Part shown: in pieces, positions 46,732 to 57,172 of the stretch
Layout: every line of letters starts with the position of its first letter
Numbering within the stretch: position 1 is the first letter of the stretch
Origin: Lasiodiplodia sp. COLG20
Taxonomy: Eukaryota; Ascomycota; Dothideomycetes; Botryosphaeriales; Botryosphaeriaceae
NCBI GenBank assembly: GCA_009801085.1
Contig: VNWV01000002.1
Coordinates: 1,674,001-1,738,000, forward strand
Reading direction: 5' to 3'
DNA: 64,000 nt
The notes under the pieces: generated by a model
Told to the model about the DNA's origin: nothing
Seen by the model: only the letters and a program-made list of their open reading frames with translations
The model's database searches: none
Program-made: the position numbers and the translations under genes

Positions 46732-49700
46732 ATGGCCTCCGAAGACGGCGCGCCCGCAGCCGCGCCGCCCCCACTACCGTCCACCGCTCCCGATGTCATG
46801 AACGATCCTCAGTTCGATCCTGATTCCGCCGCCTCCGAGAAGACGGCAGATGACCCGGATACTTGCAGGATATGCCGCGGCGAAGGGACCAAAGAAGAGC
46901 CTCTCTTCTACCCATGCAAGTGTAGCGGAAGCATCAAATTCGTCCATCAGGACTGTTTGATGGAATGGCTATCGCACTCGCAGAAGAAGCACTGTGAGCT
47001 CTGCAAGACGCCCTTCCGCTTCACCAAGCTCTACCACCCGCAAATGCCCAGCAGCCTGCCGACCACAGTCTTTGTCCGCAGGGCTGTCATCCACGTACTA
47101 AAACATCTGATGACGTGGTGCCGCGGCCTGCTGGTGGGCTCTGTCTGGCTACTGTGCCTGCCGTGGTGCATGCGAGTAATATGGCGTGCGCTGTTCTGGT
47201 GTGGCGATGGAGGCTTTGCTGGCGATTTGCACCGTGTATCCAACTACCACCGTCGTTTCGCCGCATCTACCGGCTCCGCCCCCACAATTGCGGCAGGCGC
47301 AAACGCGACGTCCTCTGCAAACCTCACTGGCCTTTCGCTCGCTCTGGCGCCTTTCTCGCAGACCCTGAACATGAGCGCTGGCGAGCCGACTGCTTACGTC
47401 CTCATCAAAAAATTTCTTTTAGGCCTTGGACCTTTTCCTGATTTCTTCAATGCTTCCTTTACGAACTCAACGGATAATGCCACTATTTCACACACTATCT
47501 CAATCAGGCAAGCGACACTCCTATCGGATGTCTCTTTCCTCAGATCCATCACTTCTCACCCGTCGATCAACCGGTTGATTCTCGACATTATCGAGGGTCA
47601 GATAATCACTGTCCTGGTCGTCATTGCTTTCATTCTGATCTTCCTCATCCGCGAGTGGGTGGTACAGCAGCAGCCCGTCATAAATGTGGCTGCTATGCAG
47701 GCCCTCAATAACCCCGCACCGCGCCCGCAGCAAGCACATCAAGATGAAGAACATGATCCCGTTGAAGAAGAAGAGCTGCCGCACGAGCAAGATGCAGATG
47801 ATAGCACTGGTGAGGATGATCGCTTTAGCGACATTTCGGATGATTCGCTGGAGCGACTTGCCGAGCTCGACATCACCGCCGAAGATAGCACTGCCGGATC
47901 CAGCACCGAGCCGCCAGAAATTGTACGAAAGCTCGCCGACCGCTTCCCTGAAACGGGAATTGCCGAAGCACTGGTGCGCTCTCAATTCGAGAAAGTTGCG
48001 GATCTTCTTGCCCGGGAAGACGAACTGGGAAGAAAGATACTTAGAAAAGAATTGTTTCTTTGGATCGAACTGCTTAGTGACAGGGTCAAAGAAGGTCCAC
48101 AGGAAACGGCTTTTGAGAAGTGGATCCAGCTGCGCGATTGGGCAAAGGAACTTGAGGAAATAATCGTTCCCCCATCTCAAATTGGTATTGTCAGACCAAC
48201 GCTCTTCGAGCCGGACGGTTTCAACATGGACTTCAGTGCAAGCAAGCGCTCTACCGATTGCGATATCATCCTTCACGCGCCCGAGGATGACGACGAAATG
48301 ATGGGTCCCATGGAAGGCTCCAGTCAGCAGAGGCCAACCATGCCTGAACGAGGACAGTCATTCCTGGCCGCCGAGATACAGCGTGATCTAGAAGAAGCGA
48401 CGCGGAACCTCCCCTCATTACCAGGAGAGCCCGAAGAGCAGGTCGGAGATGCTGAAGGAGAACGCCGGAGCAACAAGAGCGAAGGAAGCTGGCAACAAAT
48501 CAACGAGTCGGATGTTGAGAGCAAAGATCACTCCGCCCCGGAAACCACGGAGCCAACCGCCTCCAATCAACTTGACTCTCAAAGCGACAGTAGCGAAGGC
48601 TCCAGTACTGCAGGAGCTCGCGCATCGGATCATACGGCACAGTCATTAGCGTCTCTAGCCCCGGCACCGACCGAGCAAACTATCGTACCCGATCGTACCC
48701 CGAGTCAAGAAAATGTCCACGTTGCGGAGACGCAGCCTCGTGCCAACCAACCCCCTGCAGATGCAGGCCTCTGGGAACGCACATACCACTGGTTATGGGG
48801 CGATATTGCTATGACAGACGAAGATGGAGCCCCCGGTGCAAATGAGGAACATGTGGTTCAAAACTTGGCGGACGAAGCCCCTTTTGTCCAACGCGACGCA
48901 ATTCTTGGCGACGGTTTTGACGACGTTGATGCGGCCCGTGACCCTGAAGTTGCTGCAGCTGCAGCACAAGCAGGTATCGACGTCATGGATCAAGACGCAG
49001 TGGAGGATGCGGAGGATCTCGAGGGTATTATGGAACTCATCGGCATGCAAGGACCTCTCGTCGGATTATTCCAGAACGCGCTCTTCAGTGCTGTTTTGAT
49101 ATCCGCAACTGTTGCCGTGGCCGTCTGGATCCCTTATCTTTGGGGCAAGGTTGTTCTCCTCTCACTCGGCCGACCGGTTTGGCTATTCCTCAAGCTACCT
49201 CTTCGCATGCTCTCGGCCTCGGCAGATCTCATTGTAGACTCAATGCTGTTCCTCGGGGCAGCGGCCGTTTACTGGTCGATTTTCGTCCTTCGGCTGCTGG
49301 TGCCTTTCATTGGTACCCACAAGTCCTTCGACTCGGCAGCTTCATCTACACGTACGGTCGCTGAGTCCGCTATCGAGCGCGTATCGAAATTGTTCTCAAT
49401 TGCCGGTACGAGCATGAACTCGGACTACCTCCACCTGTCCATTAGCTCCCACGCTGCGCTTAGATCGCTACAGCGGAGCTTCAGCGAATGGACATACTCG
49501 ATCTGGATAGGTTTCACCGAGGCTCACAGCAAGATTACCAACATGGAATCATTTTCCGTATTCTCCGCTATCGGTCGGTTCATTGATTCGAGCATTTCAC
49601 TGGGTGCTGCGGTGATTAACAGTATCCGCGCATCCTTACCTACCATTTCAACGACGAATGGCCTCTCTTTGAGACTTGACACTGGAAACAGCACCATAGC

Positions 49701-51711
49701 AGCCATGGATCCCAATTTCGAGTACTGGACGCCTAGTGATCGAATTATTGCGATCTTGGCAGGTTATATTTTCTTTGCGATAGCTGGCGCTCTCTATTTG
49801 AAGAGGGGCACTCCGTTCACCTCGTCACAGAATGGCCGAAGAGTGGAGGGTATTATCTCAGAAGTCCTGCAGCAAGCTGGTGGGGTCCTCAAGGTGATCT
49901 TAATCATCAGCATCGAGATGATTGCATTCCCTCTCTACTGTGGCATTCTCCTCGACGGCGCTTTGCTGCCTCTATTTGAGCAAGCAACAGTTTTCTCTCG
50001 GATTGAGTTCGCCCGGACTTCTCCCTGGACCGCAGGATTTGTACACTGGTTCGTTGGCACCTGCTACATGTTCCATTTCGCACTTTTCGTCTCCATGTGC
50101 AGAAAGATTATGCGAACCGGTGTTCTTTACTTCATCCGGGATCCTGATGATCCAACATTCCACCCTGTCCGTGACGTCCTCGAGCGGAGCGTCACCGGTC
50201 AATTGCGCAAGATTGCCTTTAGCGCATTTGTCTATGGTGCGCTGGTCATCTGCTGCTTGGGTGGAGTGGTTTGGAGTCTGTACTACGGATTTGATGGCGT
50301 ACTTCCGATCCACTGGGCGACAAATGATCCGTCGATGGAATTCCCGCTGGACTTGCTCTTCTTCAATTTCCTAACCCCTCTGGTCATCAAATTGTTCAAG
50401 CCCAGTGATGGTCTTCACGAGATGTACCGGTGGTGGTTCCGCAAGTGTGCACGCGTTCTCAGACTTTCTGACTTCCTCTTCGGCGAGAAGAACAAAGATG
50501 AGCGCGGTCGACACGTAAGACGTACTTGGTCAGCCTGGCTTCAGCGAAAGAAGGGCAACGTTGAGGAGCCCGTCATCGGCTCCGATCGTCAGTTGCTCGC
50601 AGAGGACCGGGACACTGAGGTGTATTTCCTTTTCGATGGAAAGTACGTTCGCGCACCAGCTTCCGATCAGGTCCGCATCCGTAGAGGCCAGTCTGTGTTC
50701 GTCGATGTCGACGTCTTCGACAATCGTCTAGATGGAAGAGCTGAGGACGACCCGATACACGGCAAGGACTCTGGTCTGACCCAAACGGTGTACATCCCGC
50801 CACTATTCCGCTTCCGCATTTGTCTATTCGTCGTTGCTATCTGGCTCTTCGCTGCAGCCACTGGCGTTGGCGTTACTGTGATACCCCTTCTCTTCGGCCG
50901 CCGTCTCTTTTCCAACTTCATGCCCGAAGGCTCCCACATCAACGACATCTACGCTTTCTCAGTCGGCGTCTACATCCTCGGCGCCGCCGCCTACGGCATC
51001 TTCCACCTACGCAACATCTTCAGCCTTGCCGCCGACTCGGTGCGCCACCCCTTCAACACGACGTACTCGACCGTCTCGATCCTGGGCCAGTACGCAGCGC
51101 AAGCCGCGTCAGTCGTCTACGTCTACGGCGCCCTCATCCTCGTGCTGCCCGTCCTCTTCGCCATCTTCCTCGAGTTCTACATCCTCATCCCGCTACACGC
51201 CTACCTCGGCCCCGGCGAGACGCACGTCATCCACATCATCCAGGACTGGACCCTCGGCTTCCTCTACGCGCGCATCGCCGCCCGCATCCTGCTGTGGAAC
51301 CCGCGCTCGCTCATCTCGCGCGCCCTCCAGGCCGTCGTCCGCGACGGCTACCTCCGCCCCAACGCTCGCCTCGCCTCCCGCGCTTTCGTCCTGCCCGTCG
51401 CCGTCTTCTTCGCCGCCACCCTGCTCGTGCCGCTCGCGGCGGCGAGAGTCGCTAATGCGACGTACTTCGTCGCCGCGTCCGAGGAGTCGAAGGCCATGGT
51501 GTACACGCTCGTTTATCCGCTGACGTTGGCGGTGGGCCTCAGCGCGTGGATGGCGTGGGGCACTGTCCGCGCGACGGAGAGGTGGAGGCAGAGGATTAAG
51601 GATGAGGTGTATTTGATTGGGGAGCGGTTGCATAATTTGGGGGAGAGGAGGGCGGGGTCGGGGATTGTGACGGCGCCGGAGGAGGTGGGGAGTGGTGGTG
51701 TTGTGGCGTGA
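46732..51711 (+). CDS. ssm4: ER RING-CH E3 ubiquitin ligase Doa10/Ssm4 (MARCH6-type)
   Basis: Single exon of 1659 residues. The N-terminal RING-CH finger has C45, C48, C62, C64, H72, C75, C88 and C91 in C4HC3 order (CRIC ... CKC ... HQDC ... CELC). About 14 membrane segments follow: two around residues 120-310, a long acidic Ser/Glu-rich cytosolic loop (about 330-750), then a multi-pass C-terminal half including the central TEB4/Doa10-type block. In yeast Doa10 sits in the ER and inner nuclear membrane and ubiquitinates misfolded membrane, cytosolic and nuclear proteins with Ubc6/Ubc7, so it is a core ERAD-C ligase. All metal ligands are intact and the length fits the fungal orthologues. The last 150 bp shift to G-rich codons. 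Strong, single-copy-type core gene. Confidence 0.95.
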   Translation: MASEDGAPAAAPPPLPSTAPDVMNDPQFDPDSAASEKTADDPDTCRICRGEGTKEEPLFYPCKCSGSIKFVHQDCLMEWLSHSQKKHCELCKTPFRFTKLYHPQMPSSLPTTVFVRRAVIHVLKHLMTWCRGLLVGSVWLLCLPWCMRVIWRALFWCGDGGFAGDLHRVSNYHRRFAASTGSAPTIAAGANATSSANLTGLSLALAPFSQTLNMSAGEPTAYVLIKKFLLGLGPFPDFFNASFTNSTDNATISHTISIRQATLLSDVSFLRSITSHPSINRLILDIIEGQIITVLVVIAFILIFLIREWVVQQQPVINVAAMQALNNPAPRPQQAHQDEEHDPVEEEELPHEQDADDSTGEDDRFSDISDDSLERLAELDITAEDSTAGSSTEPPEIVRKLADRFPETGIAEALVRSQFEKVADLLAREDELGRKILRKELFLWIELLSDRVKEGPQETAFEKWIQLRDWAKELEEIIVPPSQIGIVRPTLFEPDGFNMDFSASKRSTDCDIILHAPEDDDEMMGPMEGSSQQRPTMPERGQSFLAAEIQRDLEEATRNLPSLPGEPEEQVGDAEGERRSNKSEGSWQQINESDVESKDHSAPETTEPTASNQLDSQSDSSEGSSTAGARASDHTAQSLASLAPAPTEQTIVPDRTPSQENVHVAETQPRANQPPADAGLWERTYHWLWGDIAMTDEDGAPGANEEHVVQNLADEAPFVQRDAILGDGFDDVDAARDPEVAAAAAQAGIDVMDQDAVEDAEDLEGIMELIGMQGPLVGLFQNALFSAVLISATVAVAVWIPYLWGKVVLLSLGRPVWLFLKLPLRMLSASADLIVDSMLFLGAAAVYWSIFVLRLLVPFIGTHKSFDSAASSTRTVAESAIERVSKLFSIAGTSMNSDYLHLSISSHAALRSLQRSFSEWTYSIWIGFTEAHSKITNMESFSVFSAIGRFIDSSISLGAAVINSIRASLPTISTTNGLSLRLDTGNSTIAAMDPNFEYWTPSDRIIAILAGYIFFAIAGALYLKRGTPFTSSQNGRRVEGIISEVLQQAGGVLKVILIISIEMIAFPLYCGILLDGALLPLFEQATVFSRIEFARTSPWTAGFVHWFVGTCYMFHFALFVSMCRKIMRTGVLYFIRDPDDPTFHPVRDVLERSVTGQLRKIAFSAFVYGALVICCLGGVVWSLYYGFDGVLPIHWATNDPSMEFPLDLLFFNFLTPLVIKLFKPSDGLHEMYRWWFRKCARVLRLSDFLFGEKNKDERGRHVRRTWSAWLQRKKGNVEEPVIGSDRQLLAEDRDTEVYFLFDGKYVRAPASDQVRIRRGQSVFVDVDVFDNRLDGRAEDDPIHGKDSGLTQTVYIPPLFRFRICLFVVAIWLFAAATGVGVTVIPLLFGRRLFSNFMPEGSHINDIYAFSVGVYILGAAAYGIFHLRNIFSLAADSVRHPFNTTYSTVSILGQYAAQAASVVYVYGALILVLPVLFAIFLEFYILIPLHAYLGPGETHVIHIIQDWTLGFLYARIAARILLWNPRSLISRALQAVVRDGYLRPNARLASRAFVLPVAVFFAATLLVPLAAARVANATYFVAASEESKAMVYTLVYPLTLAVGLSAWMAWGTVRATERWRQRIKDEVYLIGERLHNLGERRAGSGIVTAPEEVGSGGVVA

Positions 51712-52895
51712 TGACGATAATGATAAAGGCACAAAGGGTGCTTGAGGGGCGGGATTAGTGATAGGGACTTCGCTGCTCTTTCTCCCTCTCTCTCTCGAAT
51801 GATTTGCTTATGCTTGTTTCTCTCTGCTTTGGCGTTTGCTAGTGGGGAGGTGTGGGCCGATATGATCACAGTACACACAGACACACACACACAATTCTAG
51901 CAGAGAACGATGGCGGGTTCGATGGGTAGGGATTATAGAATGCATGATTATTGTATTTGTGTTCGTGTTCGTTTTGCCGGTGCATTGTTCAAGTTCAATT
52001 GAGGTTGGTGGTGGCGTTGAACAGTTTTGCGTGTTTGACGGTCTGGTATTCTGTTTGGGGTACGGCGATGTTCTAGCTTAAAGATGTTCAGGGATTATTG
52101 CGCAGCCGCTTTGGATGGAGCTATCGTAATACAGTTTCATGTGTGGAATGGCCAACGAAGCAAATGTATGTGTCCCATCTTTATTCATCTCAGAGAAATC
52201 GTCTCGTTGATAGCCCTAGCCTAACAGATGATTGCAAACATGGATATTTGTTGGCCGTCCTGCTTAGGGGAATTTAATAACATGTTAAGAATATTTCAAG
52301 AAAGATCCCAGACTTGATTTCATTGTGAGTGTAGTTTTCGCAATTATGCAAGACTGTCCGGACGGTATATTTCAGAGGGTGGTTGCGGCTCCAGTCCTCC
52401 AGGTGACACTGAGGGTAGGCGCAGTGAGCGAGACCATGCCAGACCAAACCGCAGCTAGGACGGGAAAGCTGGGGGGTGGGGCAGAGGTGACGCCAGGCGC
52501 TGTGCGGCACTCGTCGCCGGCGGCGTCATCGTAGCAGGCATTGTCAATGCACATGCCGCGCTTCTGAGAGCCGTAGAGGTCCAAGCGGCCGGGAGCAGTA
52601 TATCACAATCCAGATACCCCACGGGCATAACACCCCATAGCAGCTGTCGCGGGATGAACGGGCCAGGTGCGGTTGTCCGGCGCAACTAATGGCGACAGAT
52701 GCGGTCCGAGGTTCTTCCTATAAAAGTCACCCACCGGAGCCTGTCCTTCTTCCACCCTCCACCTTACATCTTCTTTCCACCTTGCCTCAGTCGGCTCGGC
52801 AAAGGGTGCCTTGCTTCACTGAGGACCTCCCCGAACGACGATCGCAGTCCCAGGGAAGCTCTCGATATTAGCGCCCACTGGGCATCACCGAAGCT
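51712..52895. other. Intergenic region between Doa10 and BTB-ZR 4
   Basis: 1184 bp with a short CA microsatellite near 51875-51893. A minus-strand frame around 52372-52584 contains 'RGMCIDNACYDDAAGDEC', which looks like a fragment of a small cysteine-containing protein, but no ATG exon could be joined to it. The proximal promoter of BTB-ZR 4 lies at 52711-52890. Confidence 0.5.
52719..52726 (+). promoter_or_regulatory. TATA-like box of BTB-ZR 4
   Basis: TATAAAAG about 170 bp upstream of the ATG at 52896, followed by CT-rich leader. The surrounding 70-80 bp can be aligned with 54424-54495 upstream of BTB-ZR 5, where the box is degraded to TCCAAAAG. Confidence 0.5.
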
Positions 52896-54016
52896 ATGAA
52901 CCTAGTTCTTGCCAAAGTACTGGATAAAGAGAGGCGTGAGAAGAAGAATAAGCGCTTGCAACTCGAGATCAACAACAAGAAGTGAGTTTACCACAGTCTT
53001 AGTGCCAAAAGGGTCCGCGCTAATGACTGCGTCAATAGACTGTACGAGGAAGGATTGGATGGATTAGACACCACCGATATGACAGTTCGATTACGTGATG
53101 GCACCGAGCTGCGCGCCCATCAGGAAGTTCTGGAGGGCCAATGTGACTTCTTCAGAAATGCTCTCAAGCCCGGAACCTTCAAGGTAAGTGCACCTTACTA
53201 TCCCAGCCCACCACATCATACCCTTAGCGTCGAGCTGCAAGTAACAAGTCCCTGTAGGAGAGCTTTACAAGAGTAATCAACTTACCGAACGACCCACCGC
53301 GAGCCGTTAGAGACATGATCGAGTTCTTCTACTTGTTCACATACACTGTACCCTCGGATCTCGAGTTCGCGGATCTCGACTTCGCGGATGAAGTATTCCA
53401 CCACCTGGACATGCTCGACATCGCGGGTGTCTACATGCTGGATGAGCTCCACAAGAAGGCGGACAGAAAGCTTGCCTGTCTGATCCGCGAAAATTGGCCG
53501 CATATGAAAGATAACATGTTCGTCGTTTTCGAGTTGCTGGACGCGCTGAACGGCTGGATGGGGAGCTACGAGGCACTTTTGAAGGGTTCCAAGAAGTATA
53601 TGGAGGCGTTCATCGAAGATGATGTGTGGAACAAGCTGCAAGCACAGGCCCCCGGCTTCATGAAACGTCTCACGTGGCGATCCGGGTACCGCTGGCACCT
53701 GCAGAGCTGCCGTGGGTCTGGAATGTTCCTCGATCGCCTCGGAGGCGAGAATGCTGTCGGAATGGTGATTCACCACATGAAGTGTCCGGCATGCGGACTC
53801 GTTCAGGAGGTAGCACTGGGGCTGCTGAAGCCGTCGAAGATCAAATGTCGCGACTACGGCTGGGGTAAGTGCAGTGGCTGGGCGCCTAAAGAGGACTGGT
53901 TTGACGTCACCAAGGACAATCAGAGGAAGAACAAGAAGAAGAGAAAGGCAAAGAAGCAGCAGAAGGAGAAGAAGGCAAAGAAGAAGGCGATGAAGAAGAA
54001 AAATAGCCGCGGTTAA
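52896..54016 (+). CDS. BTB-ZR family protein 4 (Lys-rich tail)
   Basis: Exons 52896-52981, 53039-53183 and 53258-54016 (introns of 57 and 74 bp) give 329 residues from MNLVLAKVLDKERREKK. The basic exon-1 tail looks helical. The BTB half reads 'MTVRLRDGTELRAHQEVLEGQCDFF', so the CHR..C pair of most paralogues is lost here. Exon 3 begins ESFTRVINLPNDPPRAV. The ribbon is C-x2-C-x17-C-x7-C (KCPAC ... CRDYGWGKC). It is followed by a Lys-rich extension (about 30 residues, over half Lys) that no other member has and that could be a nuclear or nucleolar targeting or nucleic-acid-binding tail. Tandem to BTB-ZR 5, with a related promoter. Confidence 0.85.
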
Positions 54017-54599
54017 TTGCTGGGAAGCTTGAGGTAATGTCATCGGAGCATGGGATGGCGAAGGGGATACTTAGAAATAGAATGGCAAATGACAAAGGTA
54101 TCCGAAGTTCCCAACACTCCGCATCTGAGATTTTGACGTGAGATTTCTCCTGGGCTGGTTTGCCTTTTCTGTCTGATGAGTGGTGCACATGTGGGTACTT
54201 GAAGCTATCGTCCGGACGAGAATGTCGAATTAAAAATTCTACATACACGTCTGGACAATAGCTTCAAGTAATTCGATGAATTACCATCAGGGAACCGGGG
54301 CACAGTCTTGCATACCAGGTGCCGCAGGACAAATAAGGTAGCTGCGTGTCCCGTGCACTTGCCTGACTGGGAAAATTCGGTGCATTTAGTGCGCGTGACG
54401 GTGGGAGATGCGGCCAGAAGATTTTCCTCCAAAAGGCGATCACCCAAGCCTGTCCTTCCAACCTCCTCCCATCATCTTCCTTCACCCTCACCGTGGCCTG
54501 CTCAAAGCTAGGTGCTCGGCCGCTTCGCTGAACACTGTGCTACGATCGCACTCCCAATCAAGTTCTCAAGACCACAGCCCGCACGCCTTGGTCCAAATT
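54017..54599. other. Intergenic region between BTB-ZR 4 and 5
   Basis: 583 bp holding the 75-bp foldback at 54196-54270 and, at about 54424-54495, a stretch alignable with the BTB-ZR 4 promoter. No gene. Confidence 0.55.
54196..54270. repeat. 75-bp foldback element related to the 9.5-kb array
   Basis: The left arm begins TACTTGAAGCTAT and its 36 bp are repeated in inverse orientation at 54235-54270 with about five mismatches around an AT-rich centre. The arms share the TGAAGCTA and GTCCGG core and the A/T-rich loop with the repeat at 9475-9690. It lies between two tandem BTB-ZR genes. Confidence 0.7.
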
Positions 54600-55573
54600 A
54601 TGGATAGAAATGAAGAAGCGAGACTCGCAGCTGTCCGAGGCAAGCTCCTGCGAAAGTATGTGTACAATGAATTAAATGAAGAGGCCAGCGCTAACACGGC
54701 TTGGAAAGCCTGTATGAGAAAGGGCACCACAACATAACGATTCGACTGAGCGATGGTACAGAGCTGCAGCACGATCGCAATATCCTGTGCAGCCAGTCCG
54801 ACTTCTTCAAGAAAGCTCTTGATCCCGGAAGGTTCAAGGTAGGCGCGTTGTTTAATATCTCAAATGACCGCAAACTGTAGCTCAAGTCTCGAACGTGGAC
54901 TGACGCGTTGCTGTAGGAGAGCTTTACCGAAGTCGTCGAGCTACCGAACGACCCGCCCGAGGCGGTAAAAGCCTGGATCGAATTTCTTTACACACAGGAC
55001 TATACTGTTCCTAAGGGCCTCGATGCTGCGGATGAGGCACTCTTTCACCTGGACATCATGTGGCTCTCGGAGATCTATCTGAACAGTTACCTCTTGAGTT
55101 GTGCAGATGCCAGACTCACAAGGCTAATTCACCACAAGTGGGAGGGAGTCATCCCAGTTATTCCGGAGATAGCGGCAACTGTGAATTTGCGGAGGGGTAG
55201 AGACAGCAATGACGCACTGTACAGCTGTGCTAGAGATAATAAAGAGAGATTCCTCGAGGATGACGTGCGGGACGCATTGCTCAAGGAGGCACCCGACTTT
55301 ATGGACGATCAAAGGGAATGCTGGCAGGAAGACTGGTGGGTAGAGAGCAAACCCTCTGCTGGAAGGTGGTTAGATAGCCTTGGTGGCGAGTATTCGGTCG
55401 GCATGGTGTACCGCACGTTGAAATGTCCGCAATGCGGCCTTGTTCAAGACAGAGCGGTAGGGTTATTGGTTGCAGGTTCGCTCTATTGCGAAGAGCCGTC
55501 ATGTCTCTTCGTCGAAGAAAGCGATAATTGGTTGACCGTAAACGAGACGCCGCTGGAGGAGAATAGCAGCTGA
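54600..55573 (+). CDS. BTB-ZR family protein 5
   Basis: Exons 54600-54655, 54709-54838 and 54917-55573 (introns of 53 and 78 bp) give 280 residues from MDRNEEARLAAVRGK. The BTB half reads 'ITIRLSDGTELQHDRNILCSQSDFF', a disrupted version of the CHR..C..C core (Cys to His and Cys to Ser changes). Exon 3 opens ESFTEVVELPNDPPEAVKAWIEFLY. The C-terminus 'GGEYSVGMVYRTLKCPQCG' has C-x2-C-x17-C-x4-C. Closest relative by eye is the neighbour BTB-ZR 4, including promoter similarity, so this is a tandem duplication. The acceptor of intron 1 (AAAG) lacks a pyrimidine before AG and is weaker than usual, but it is the only join that keeps frame. Confidence 0.83.
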
Positions 55574-56093
55574 GGCTAGTTACCAGAAACTCGAAGCTAG
55601 TAGGGAGTACTACAGAAGCCGCTCCAAGATGCAAAGGTTATATGAAGCGGATCAGCAGGCGATAGAAGCATCTAAATTTCCCTAGCCTTTGAATCTGAGC
55701 TCAAGAATTAATGTCCGTCTTAGTAGGTTATCTGCGGTGGCCTAAGGTGATTGTCTACGAGCGAGCGCTCCTGTCCTTTTTCTTATTCTTTACTGCTTAT
55801 CCTTCTAGATCAGGCAGGCCAGCTTAAGATGTCTACGGCAATGAATTGTGTCTTGCTCGCGCCTACATCATGGTTGAGTCGTCTAAAATATGTTCAGCTA
55901 CCCATCGGCGACAGTCCATCAAATGCATACACAAGCAAAGCGCAGGGAAATATGAACCAATCCCATCGTATCAATTCGAGATGCTACATCAGAGCTCTCT
56001 AACAGGCCATCCAACAAAGCCTTCAACCGTAAGTAGCAGTAGTCATACTTGTCCCGCCGCCCCGCCCCCCGAACATCAACCAATTTTCCTTTT
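55574..56093. other. Convergent intergenic region BTB-ZR 5 / 6
   Basis: 520 bp between two stop codons; presumably overlapping 3' UTRs. Nothing else recognised. Confidence 0.5.
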
Positions 56094-57172
56094 TCACACC
56101 TCCGGCGCCTCCAACCAAGCCAAGATCTCAGGCCCCACCACGCCCCCATCCTCCTCCACCGCCAGCATCCAACCCGCCACCATCTCGCCCGTCCACCCAC
56201 ACTCGCAGCAGCGATTCTCGCCAGGCAGCCTCTCCGTAAACACCAGCCCATTCTCCGCTCCACACCTCTCCTTCGGACACTTCACAACACACAGCGCCTT
56301 CGCCGCCATCTGCGGACCACCCAAGAACCGCGTCAACCACGCCTCCGCCAGCGCCACATCCCCGCGCCTCTCGCGCCAGCAGCACACCATGAACCGCGTC
56401 CGTCCGCGCATCCAGTCGCGCGCGTGCCGCCACATGCCAACCCACACGTCCTCCGCCAGCAGCGCGCCCATGTGCGCGCCCAGATTCCACTGCAGCGCGT
56501 ACGTGAAGCGGCGCGCCCACTCGAAGCCCGCGACGTCCCGGTGCGGCGCCACGGCGGAGAGGAGTTCGGGCAGGACGGGCAGCGCGGCGGAAAGGAAGTG
56601 GTGCTTGAATGTGCGCTGCAGCCAGATCTGCGCGAGCTCGCCCAGCTTGGGGACGTCGTAGAGGGAGGCGGCGAGGAGGACGTCGAGGTGTTGGAGGAGG
56701 AGCGCGGGGAGGTCGAGGGCGGTTTCGTCGAGGGAGTAGCCCGCGCGGTAGGTGTATTCGAGGAGCGCTTTGATGGCGTGAGGGGGGTCGTGCGGCATGG
56801 AGACGATTTGGGTGTGGCCTTCCTGGAGGGGGGTTAGCGGGTTGCGGTGGGAGGGGGGAGGGGGGGTTGAAGTACCTTGAAGCGGCCGGGGATCAGGGCC
56901 TTGTGGAAGAAGGGGCACTGCGCGCAGACGACGCTGCGGTGGCAGCCGATCTCTTCGCCGGTGCTGAGGCGGACTTTGAAGTCGGTGTAGGCTTCGGTCT
57001 CCCAGAGGCTGGAGAGGAGTTAGCAAAGGGTTTTCTGGAAAGGGTAGGTAGGGGGGTTGGGGTCTGGTACTTACTCTTCTCCGTAGAGCAGCGGATGCTC
57101 GAAGGGCGAACCGCCGCAGCCGGTCTCGGGAAGGCTGCCCCAGAAGGGGAGCAAAGGCTTTGGCCTCGACAT
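56094..57172 (-). CDS. BTB-ZR family protein 6
   Basis: Exons 57075-57172, 56876-57008 and 56094-56822 (introns of 66 and 53 bp) give 319 residues from MSRPKPLLPFWGSLPE. The BTB half reads 'FKVRLSTGEEIGCHRSVVC', AQC-FF and ALIPGRFK. Exon 3 opens EGHTQIVSMPHDPPHAIKALLEYTY. The Arg/Trp-rich middle is more GC-rich than in the other members. The ribbon is C-x4-C-x17-C-C-x-C (KCPKERC ... CCEC). GEE/GCHR and CPxxxC make it the sister of BTB-ZR 2 across the 35-kb core. The coding strand is C-rich in its first part and G-rich toward the stop codon. Confidence 0.85.

Noticed and set aside
52372..52684. Possible small cysteine-containing secreted protein on the minus strand
   Set aside because: No signal peptide or ATG exon can be joined; too few cysteines for a known small secreted family.
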